Source: Rhodopseudomonas sp. P2A-2r (GTDB lineage Bacteria > Pseudomonadota > Alphaproteobacteria > Rhizobiales > Xanthobacteraceae). From it: a stretch of DNA of 64,000 nucleotides. The position numbers were made by a program, and so were the translations under genes. The notes beneath the pieces are model-generated. The model searched no databases, had not been told where the DNA came from, and worked only from the letters and a program-made list of their open reading frames with translations. Below, in pieces: positions 57,955 to 64,000 of the stretch (position 1 is the stretch's first letter; every line of letters starts with the position of its first letter). Location of the stretch: assembly GCF_026015985.1 (NCBI RefSeq), contig NZ_CP110389.1, positions 1,334,001 through 1,398,000 on the forward strand. Reading direction: 5' to 3'.

Positions 57955-58452
57955 CTACGGCGCCGCCGGTAGGTCGTCATTCCGCGTGACGGGGTCCTGG
58001 CAGACGTCGACCCACGCGGCGCCGACCAGTTCGGCCATCCGCAACGGCGGGATCCGTACCGCGCTGTTGGCCGAGCCCGCCGCCGGCAGCACCTCGTCGA
58101 AGGCCTTCAGCGAGACGTCGCAATAGACCGGCAACGGCGTCGCCAGCCCGAACGGGCAGACGCCACCCACCGGATGCCCGGTCAGGGCCACCACCTCGTC
58201 GGCCTCGAGCATGCGCGGCTTGGCGCCGAGCGCGGCCCTGGCCTTTTTGTTGTCGAGGCGCGCCGTGCCCTTGGTGACCACCAGCACCACGCGGTCGCCG
58301 ACCCGCAGCGACAATGTCTTGGCGATCCGCGCCGGCTCGACGCCGAACGCCTCGGCGGCCAGCGCCACGGTGGCCGAACTCCGCTCGGAGACGAGGACGG
58401 CGATGTCAGGAGCGTGGCTCGCGAAAAATGCGCGGACGGACTCAAGGCTCAT
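57955..58452 (-). CDS. YbaK/EbsC family protein (Cys-tRNA(Pro) or related deacylase)
   Basis: The 165-residue protein starts at ATG 58452 (MSLESVRAFFASHAPDIAVLV) and covers a single YbaK/ProX-type editing domain: IAKTLSLRVGDRVVLVVTKGTARLD, EADEVVALTGHPVGGVCPFGL and a DEVLPAAGSANSAVRIPPLRMAELVGA end. Such proteins hydrolyse mischarged Cys-tRNA(Pro) or Ala-tRNA(Pro) in trans. The lysine in IAKTLSL is the conserved reactive position. It lies 25 bases downstream of the O-antigen ligase gene on the same strand, probably by chance. Confidence 0.9.
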   Translation of the reverse strand: MSLESVRAFFASHAPDIAVLVSERSSATVALAAEAFGVEPARIAKTLSLRVGDRVVLVVTKGTARLDNKKARAALGAKPRMLEADEVVALTGHPVGGVCPFGLATPLPVYCDVSLKAFDEVLPAAGSANSAVRIPPLRMAELVGAAWVDVCQDPVTRNDDLPAAP

Positions 58453-58477
58453 GCGGGGATCCAGGCTCGTTTGTTCT

Positions 58478-59782
58478 TCACCGGGAGTCCGCAGTGGCCG
58501 TCGGCAGTCGTTCCATCGCAGCTTCGGTCGCATCTGGCTGGCGCGCTGTCTGCGTTGCTGCGCTGCGCACCACCGATCCCAGAATGCCGACTGCCAGGCA
58601 GTACAGCATGCCCTGCGTGACCTGGGAGATGTGGCTGTTGAACAGCGAGCCGAGGAAATTCTGAACCACCACCGCCAGACCGAGGACGCTGGCCATGTCG
58701 CGCCCGAGGAACATCTTCGCGTGGACGGCCCACATGGCCAGCAGGACAAGGCCGCCGAGCAAACCGATCTGCAGGGTTACGTGAAGAAACTGATTGTGAG
58801 GATCCGCGACCGCTTCGCCATAGGGAGACGGACGCGAGGCTTCCATCGATTGATACAGCGGCCTGATGCTGCCGGTGCCGTGGCCGAGCAACGGCGCTTC
58901 CTTCACGAAGATCGCGGCCTTGTTCCAGAAGTCGATCCGGGACGCCGTGGATACGGTTTCCTGGGCGCCGGCGCTCGCCTGCTGGATATCCGTCGCGATT
59001 TCGGCGATCCGCCGTTGCGCGCCCGGGGACATCCACAACGAGAGCGCCGCAATGACAACGGCGCTCGCCCCGACAAGCAACGCGCGGCGCCAGCCATTCA
59101 ACTGGACGAGAAACAATGCCAGCAGCACGCCGGCGACGAGCATGCCCGTCTTCGAGATGTAGATCAGAAACACGTTCGCGAAAAACAGCAAGGCAAGCGC
59201 GATCATCAGGATCGCGCGGCGGCTTTCTCCGCGTTGCCAGCCTTTGACCGCGGCGAATGCAAGGCCAAAGGCGCACAGGGAAAAGCACTCGCTCTGGACT
59301 GCATTGTCCTTGAAGGGGATGCCGGGCGTCTTGAACCATAACCCGGGGCCGGTCGGCCACAGCATCGTCACATAGGAGATCGCCAGAATGACGATGCAGG
59401 ATGTCAGGAAGCCGTAGCCGATCTGGATCGCCTGTTTCGGCGTGATGCACGTCGCCATCATCAGCGGAATCAGCAGCAGCTTGGCGTAGGGCCCGACCCA
59501 TTTCAGGGCGGGGCCGATCGGCTGCATCGACCACGAGACGCCAACGAGCAGAAACGCGAACAGCAGCAGCGGTATCCACGCCGCCGGCGCCCGCAGTGTC
59601 TCCATCAGACGATCGCGATCCAGCGTCAGCAAAGCGAGCACCGCGAGAATCGAGACCGCTATGGCTTGCCCGCTGGTCGTGAACGGCAGCATGAAGGCCG
59701 TGGCCACCGCGGCGCAATGCCTGGCGACCAGCAGCTTTTCCTGGATTCCCTGCGTCGTCGTGACCATGTCGTCTTTCGTCAT
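58478..59782 (-). CDS. O-antigen ligase family membrane protein (WaaL/Wzy_C)
   Basis: The 434-residue protein has about 10-12 membrane segments, starting at ATG 59782 (MTKDDMVTTTQG). The large periplasmic loop contains SRIDFWNKAAIFVKEAPLLGHGTGSI, and the conserved histidine motif VADPHNQFLHVTLQIGLLGG follows. It ligates O-antigen to lipid A-core or polymerises polysaccharide. The ATG overlaps the stop of the amidohydrolase gene (ATGA), so the two are translated together although the functions do not match. The polysaccharide module at 35-39 kb is a possible functional partner. Confidence 0.88.
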   Translation of the reverse strand: MTKDDMVTTTQGIQEKLLVARHCAAVATAFMLPFTTSGQAIAVSILAVLALLTLDRDRLMETLRAPAAWIPLLLFAFLLVGVSWSMQPIGPALKWVGPYAKLLLIPLMMATCITPKQAIQIGYGFLTSCIVILAISYVTMLWPTGPGLWFKTPGIPFKDNAVQSECFSLCAFGLAFAAVKGWQRGESRRAILMIALALLFFANVFLIYISKTGMLVAGVLLALFLVQLNGWRRALLVGASAVVIAALSLWMSPGAQRRIAEIATDIQQASAGAQETVSTASRIDFWNKAAIFVKEAPLLGHGTGSIRPLYQSMEASRPSPYGEAVADPHNQFLHVTLQIGLLGGLVLLAMWAVHAKMFLGRDMASVLGLAVVVQNFLGSLFNSHISQVTQGMLYCLAVGILGSVVRSAATQTARQPDATEAAMERLPTATADSR

Positions 59783-60654
59783 ATGCCGAGCAGTTTGCGC
59801 GCGTTGTTCTTCAGCACCTTGGGCCGGATCTCGTCGCGGATCTCGAGCTTGGCGAAGTCGGCCATCCAGCGGTCCGGCATGATCACCGGCCAGTCCGAAC
59901 CGAACAGCATCTTGTCCTGCAGGATCGAGTTGATGTAGCGCACTAGGATCGGCGGGAAGTATTTCGGCGACCAGCCGGACAGGTCGATGTAGACGTTCGG
60001 CTTGTGGGTCGCCACCGACAGCGCCTCTTCCTGCCAGGGGAAGGAGGGATGCGCGAGAATGATCTTCATGTCGGGGAAATCCACCGCGACGTCGTCGATA
60101 TACATCGGGTTCGAATATTTCAGCCGCATCCCCATGCCGCCGGGCATGCCGGAGCCGACGCCGGTCTGGCCGGTGTGAAACAGCGCGATGGCGCCGGCTT
60201 CCTGGATCGCCTCGTACAGCGGATAGGCCATGCGGTCGTTGGGATAGAAGCCCTGCATGGTCGGGTGGAATTTGAAGCCCTTGATACCGTAATCGGCAAT
60301 CAGGCGGCGCGCCTCGCGGACGCCGAGCTTGCCCTTGTGCGGATCGATCGAGGCGAACGGGATCAGCACGTCGGCGTTCTGGCGCGTCAGTTCGATCATT
60401 TCGTCGTTGTTGTAGCGGCGGAAGCCGGTCTCGCGCTCGGCGTCGACCGGGAAGATCACCGCGGCAATGTTTTTCGCGCGGTAATAGGCTGCCGTCTCGG
60501 GAATGGTCGGCGGGTGCTTGTGCGGCGATTTGAAATATTCGGCCATCTGCGCCTGGAAATCGTCGTAGCCATCGTCGCCATGGCAGCCGCAGGGCTCCTC
60601 GGCGTGGGTATGGATATCGATGGCGACGAGATCGTCCGTATTGAGCAGCTGCAT
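59779..60654 (-). CDS. Amidohydrolase family protein (metal-dependent, ACMSD/decarboxylase type)
   Basis: The 291-residue enzyme has a TIM-barrel amidohydrolase fold with the metal motif IDIHTHAEEPCGCHG, the KGFKFHPTMQGFYPND segment, FHTGQTGVGSG, KIILAHPSFPWQEEA and LFGSDWPVIMPD with the catalytic aspartate. It belongs to the amidohydrolase 2 group of hydrolases and decarboxylases acting on aromatic or acyl-CoA compounds. In Rhodopseudomonas a related protein, CouO, was proposed to act in p-coumarate degradation; whether this one does is uncertain. Its stop overlaps the following O-antigen ligase start by four bases. Confidence 0.9.
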   Translation of the reverse strand: MQLLNTDDLVAIDIHTHAEEPCGCHGDDGYDDFQAQMAEYFKSPHKHPPTIPETAAYYRAKNIAAVIFPVDAERETGFRRYNNDEMIELTRQNADVLIPFASIDPHKGKLGVREARRLIADYGIKGFKFHPTMQGFYPNDRMAYPLYEAIQEAGAIALFHTGQTGVGSGMPGGMGMRLKYSNPMYIDDVAVDFPDMKIILAHPSFPWQEEALSVATHKPNVYIDLSGWSPKYFPPILVRYINSILQDKMLFGSDWPVIMPDRWMADFAKLEIRDEIRPKVLKNNARKLLGI

Positions 60655-61112
60655 GCCCGATATTCCTCACATGGCGCCTGGCGCGGGGTTGCGCTGCATT
60701 AACAAAAAGCTCCGGGCATTGAAAGGTTAGGGGGACCCGACCGGCCGGCGAGATTTGTGTGCGGATGTCCTGCGCGAAGCGCCGAATCCGGTTCGCTGTC
60801 GGTCACGGCGTAGCCCTGTGCGTCGGCGCAGGTGAGGTCACGGTCGAGCGTCGAGTCGGGAGGCGGAGCGGCGCCGCACTCGCCTTTTTGTGGATTTCTC
60901 GCCCGGGAAATGGAAAATGGTGCCTGGGGTGGCCGCATACCGCAGGAATGACCGGACAATGTTGCGCGACGGGTCCCGGGCGGATTGACAGTCCGGCGCG
61001 CAATGGCTTAGAAACCGCCTGTCTCGGGCGGCCAAGCTGCCAGCGGGACCAAAGCCCATTTTGCCACTTTCGGCCTGTCCAACACGGCCTTTCAAAAGAT
61101 CAGGATTGTCCC
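60655..61112. other. Intergenic region upstream of rpmJ
   Basis: The 458 bases between the divergent amidohydrolase and rpmJ genes carry no recognised gene or repeat. The rpmJ promoter should lie in the last 100 bases, but no clear consensus is visible. Confidence 0.5.
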
Positions 61113-61238
61113 ATGAAGGTCCGTAACTCGCTGAAGTCGCTGCGTGCTCGCCATCGCGACAACGTTCTCGTCCGCCGCAAGGGCCGCGTCTACGTGATCA
61201 ACAAGGTTCAGCGTCGTTTCAAGGCCCGTCAGGGCTGA
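61113..61238 (+). CDS. rpmJ: 50S ribosomal protein L36
   Basis: The 41-residue protein [20 protein letters not shown] with the tail [20 protein letters not shown] is bacterial L36 of the long, cysteine-free type (C-minus form), which does not bind zinc. It sits in the 23S rRNA core near the peptidyl transferase centre. The gene is alone, as is usual for this form in Rhizobiales. Confidence 0.98.
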   Translation: MKVRNSLKSLRARHRDNVLVRRKGRVYVINKVQRRFKARQG

Positions 61239-61355
61239 TTGCGACCGCGTCCGGTATGATCGGCTGCCTCCGGGCGGCTTGAAAACCTGCTTCATCACGG
61301 CTGTGTGACGGTACTGCTGCTTTGCAGCGCAATTTTTCGCGTCTACACTTTCCGG

Positions 61356-62000
61356 ATGACGTTCAGATTCCCAGCGGCAGGTTTTGGAATTGTCGTGCTC
61401 GCGGCATTTGCTGCCGCGCCGGCTTGCGCACAGGGTCGGGATCCGCGGGTCACGCCACCCACGGAGCAGAAGAAGCTCCCGGAACCTCCCGCCAAATTAC
61501 CAAAGGTCGGTGCCGACCGCACCCGCGGCCTGGATTTTCTGTTCGGGGCGCTCAAGGTCGCGCCCGACGAAGACAGCGCCAAGCATGTCGAGGCACGGAT
61601 CTGGGCGCTGTGGACCCAGACCAGCAGCGACACCACGGCCCTGCTGATGATGCGCGCCAAGGCAGCCATGGATGCCAAGCAGGTGGATGTGGCGCTGAAA
61701 CTGCTCGACGCGGTCGTCAAGCTGCGCCCGGATTACATCGAGGGCTGGAACCGACGGGCCACGCTCTATTACCTGCAGAACGATTACACTCACTCGCTGC
61801 ATGACATTGAGCAGGTGCTGGTGCGCGAGCCCCGGCATTTCGGCGCGCTGGCCGGTCTTGGCATGATCATGCAGGAACTGGGCGACGAGAAGCGCGCCCT
61901 CGACGCATTCCGCAAGGCACTGGCGATCAACCCGCACCTCGAAAAGGTGCCGGAACTGGTCAAGACCCTGACCGAGAAGGTCGAAGGCCGCGACATCTGA
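61356..62000 (+). CDS. Secreted tetratricopeptide repeat protein
   Basis: The 214-residue protein starts at ATG 61356 with a signal peptide ([19 protein letters not shown] then ACAQG). The mature part holds about three TPR units: [68 protein letters not shown] and [28 protein letters not shown]. It is probably a periplasmic scaffold for protein-protein contacts. It is a common gene next to rpmJ in this family. The partner is unknown. Confidence 0.88.
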   Translation: MTFRFPAAGFGIVVLAAFAAAPACAQGRDPRVTPPTEQKKLPEPPAKLPKVGADRTRGLDFLFGALKVAPDEDSAKHVEARIWALWTQTSSDTTALLMMRAKAAMDAKQVDVALKLLDAVVKLRPDYIEGWNRRATLYYLQNDYTHSLHDIEQVLVREPRHFGALAGLGMIMQELGDEKRALDAFRKALAINPHLEKVPELVKTLTEKVEGRDI

Positions 62001-62149
62001 AATTTAACGATTTCAATGGCATATCACCCCTGCAATTGATCCCCGGGGTGTCCGCGGCGAATTGCCAAGACATCGTCGCCTTGGAACCAAACTTCCGACA
62101 CATCAAAACGGCCACTAGGGCCATCCCATACCCCTTGGAAGGGAACCTC

Positions 62150-64000
62150 GTGGCGCCCAAATCCCTGCCGCTTCTCGCTTTGCTATGTGTGCTGATGGCC
62201 GCTCCTGCGGCCGCGCAGACCGCCGCGCCGGCGCCCGCCCCCAGCGCCGATTCCCTGACGCCGGAGCAGGCCAGCCGTGCGCTGGAGACCTTGCAGGACG
62301 ACGGCAAGCGCGCCCAGATGATCGACACGCTGAGGGCCATTGCCAAGGCGACCCCGGCGACACCGGCGGCGGCGAAGCCTGCCGCGCCGCTGGCGCCGGA
62401 CAGCCTGGTCGCGCAATTGCTGCTCGCGGTTTCCGAACAGGTCAGCGATCTCGGGCGTGAGATCGATGCTGCGGCACGTTCGGTGGTGCGCTTCCCGGCG
62501 CTTTGGTATTGGCTACAGAGAACGGCGCAGGACCCCGAGACCTATCAACTCCTGTTCGATATTGCGTGGAAGCTGGCGCTGGTTTTCAGCAGCGCATTCG
62601 CGGCCGAATCCCTGGTGTGCCGGCTGCTGCGAAGACCACAGCAACTGCTTGAGGCCCGGATTCCCTATGCGGCGCGCGCACCGGTCCAGGTTCTGGAGCG
62701 GATCGATCCACCATCCTCGATGGCGGATATCAGCGAGGTGCCGGATCTGCAGCGGCGCCATCGCAGCCTGACCCGTGCGTGGCAATCGCTGGTGCGGCTG
62801 CCGTTCGTCCTCGGCCGGCTGGCGCTCGAACTGCTGCCGGTCGTGGTATTTGCGGGCGTCGTCGTCATGCTGCTCGGCACCGGGATCGGCGACGCCGGCA
62901 TCGCGCGTCTGGCGATCCTCGCCATCGTCAATGCCTATCTGATCTGCCGCGCCATCGTTTGCGTCGTGCGGTCGCTGTTCGGTCCGCTCGGCCTGATTAC
63001 GCTGCGCGAAGAGACCGCGGCCTATATCGAGATCTGGACCCGGCGCATCGCGACCGTCTGCGTCTCCGGAATTGCACTGGCCAATATCGCATTGCTGCTC
63101 GGATTGTATCGCGGGGGCTACGATGCGCTGGTGCGGCTGGTGATGCTGGCCGTGCATCTGCTCGTGGTCGTGGTCATCCTGCAGTGTCACAGGCAGGTGG
63201 CGGGAGCGATCCGTGCGCCGGAGGGACGCATTGGCGTCATGGCGATGCTGCGCAATCGCTTCGCCGGGATCTGGCACGTGCTGGCGATCGCTTTGGTGCT
63301 CGCATTGTGGGCTGTCTGGGCGCTGCATATCAAGAACGGCTACGCGCTGCTGCTGCAGTACTTCGTCGGGACGGTGATGGTCGTCGCGGCGGCCAGACTG
63401 ACTCTTGTCGTTCTGCTGGGCCTGATCGATCGCGGCTTTCGTATCCAGCCCGAAATCCTGCAGCGTTTCCCCGGCCTGGAGGCGCGCGCCAATCGCTATC
63501 TGCCGTTGCTGCGCCAGGTCGTGTCCGGCCTCGTCGGCACGATCGGCCTTGTCGCACTGCTCGAGGTGTGGGGCATCGATGCCATCGTCTGGTTCTATGG
63601 CGGTCAGGTCGGTGGGCGCGTGGTGTCGGCTGTGGTGACCATCGGTGTTGCCGCGCTGGCTGCCGTCGCGGTGTGGGAGGGCAGCAATGCGCTGATGGAT
63701 CGGCAACTGGCGTTGCTGACGCGCAATTCGCATTTCGCGCGCGCGGCGCGGCTGCGCACGTTCCAGCCCATGCTGCGCACGACGTTGCTGTGTGTGATCG
63801 TCGCCGTGGTCGGGCTGACGGCGCTGAGCGAGATCGGCGTCAACGTGGCGCCGCTCTTGGCCGGCGCCGGCATCGTCGGTATCGCCATCGGCTTCGGTTC
63901 GCAGAAGCTGGTCCAGGACGTCATCACCGGCCTGTTCCTGCTGCTCGAGAACACCGTGCAGGTCGGCGACAATGTCACTGTGTCGGGCCTGTCCGGCGTC
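62150..64000 (+). CDS. Mechanosensitive ion channel (MscS family), large membrane protein, C-terminus outside the window
   Basis: The frame starts at GTG 62150 with ggaaggga upstream and runs off the end of the window (617 codons visible). It begins with a signal-like segment ([19 protein letters not shown]), followed by a Pro/Ala-rich stretch and many membrane helices from about residue 140 on. Near the end is the MscS core: [20 protein letters not shown] followed by [20 protein letters not shown] and [10 protein letters not shown]. Proteins of this length resemble YbdG/YnaI-like or MscM-type multi-helix MscS members that protect against osmotic downshock. No frame disruption is seen in the visible part. 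Confidence 0.92.
   Translation, partial: MAPKSLPLLALLCVLMAAPAAAQTAAPAPAPSADSLTPEQASRALETLQDDGKRAQMIDTLRAIAKATPATPAAAKPAAPLAPDSLVAQLLLAVSEQVSDLGREIDAAARSVVRFPALWYWLQRTAQDPETYQLLFDIAWKLALVFSSAFAAESLVCRLLRRPQQLLEARIPYAARAPVQVLERIDPPSSMADISEVPDLQRRHRSLTRAWQSLVRLPFVLGRLALELLPVVVFAGVVVMLLGTGIGDAGIARLAILAIVNAYLICRAIVCVVRSLFGPLGLITLREETAAYIEIWTRRIATVCVSGIALANIALLLGLYRGGYDALVRLVMLAVHLLVVVVILQCHRQVAGAIRAPEGRIGVMAMLRNRFAGIWHVLAIALVLALWAVWALHIKNGYALLLQYFVGTVMVVAAARLTLVVLLGLIDRGFRIQPEILQRFPGLEARANRYLPLLRQVVSGLVGTIGLVALLEVWGIDAIVWFYGGQVGGRVVSAVVTIGVAALAAVAVWEGSNALMDRQLALLTRNSHFARAARLRTFQPMLRTTLLCVIVAVVGLTALSEIGVNVAPLLAGAGIVGIAIGFGSQKLVQDVITGLFLLLENTVQVGDNVTVSGLSGV

Noticed and set aside
57563..57989. Short + strand frames between the hypothetical gene and ybaK
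   Set aside because: No ribosome sites, no recognisable protein features and partial overlap with the end of ybaK.
58478..60670. A 730-codon reading of the O-antigen ligase frame extending through the amidohydrolase gene
   Set aside because: The first 296 codons lie in another frame of the well-recognised amidohydrolase gene and are Arg/Pro-rich; the ligase begins at the ATGA overlap.

Overview
The window is a 64 kb piece of a high-GC alphaproteobacterial chromosome, most like Nitrobacteraceae (Bradyrhizobium, Rhodopseudomonas, Afipia and relatives). This placement is inference from gene content (CpdR next to tRNA-Val and an N-formylglutamate amidohydrolase, an hsp20 gene behind a ROSE RNA thermometer, KdsD, GalU, Flp pilin) and from dispersed palindromes typical of that family. 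No phage, insertion sequence or CRISPR array was seen. Most genes are chromosomal housekeeping or transport genes.

Layout. 1-6 kb: end of an M3 peptidase, a DUF1007/NicO metal transport pair, ferrochelatase, and an SPFH/NfeD membrane pair. 6-19 kb: envelope genes (KdsD, beta-barrel protein, diguanylate cyclase, GalU, lytic transglycosylase, carboxylesterase, DapA-like aldolase, DUF459 SGNH protein, CsbD-like protein). 19.5-26 kb: gltD and gltB, glutamate synthase. 26-34.5 kb: PepSY-like secreted protein, hsp20 with heat-shock promoter and ROSE element, hydrolase, LysE and TauE exporters, Crp/Fnr regulator, HisN, a probable small RNA or small protein gene, Flp pilin, N-formylglutamate amidohydrolase. 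34.5-39.3 kb: cpdR, tRNA-Val(GAC), and a flippase, methyltransferase and acyltransferase module for surface polysaccharide. 39-47.6 kb: ArgE/DapE-like peptidase, a MarR-FUSC-DUF1656-HlyD efflux operon, two stand-alone solute-binding proteins, LysR. 47.6-52.6 kb: pirin, WrbA, a StyA/StyB-like two-component flavin monooxygenase with a divergent LysR, and a DUF2478 protein. 53-57 kb: a DctPQM TRAP transporter with a FadR-type regulator at its end. 57-64 kb: YbaK, O-antigen ligase, amidohydrolase, rpmJ, TPR protein, and the start of an MscS-type channel.

Six genes carry apparent frameshifts: nicO, the lytic transglycosylase, the PepSY-like gene, hsp20, the StyB-like flavin reductase and dctM. Each break sits in a short mononucleotide run, and five are repaired by adding a single base. 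This looks more like residual homopolymer error in the assembly than biological decay, and downstream users should restore these frames before interpreting the genes.

The most interesting non-coding signals are: a promoter, anti-Shine-Dalgarno loops and a perfect terminator between hisN and flp (about 32.7-32.94 kb); the hsp20 ROSE thermometer with a sigma-32-like promoter; a shared operator word at the TRAP operon promoter and the start codon of the FadR regulator; and an intrinsic terminator just ahead of the dapA-like gene with no upstream gene on that strand.
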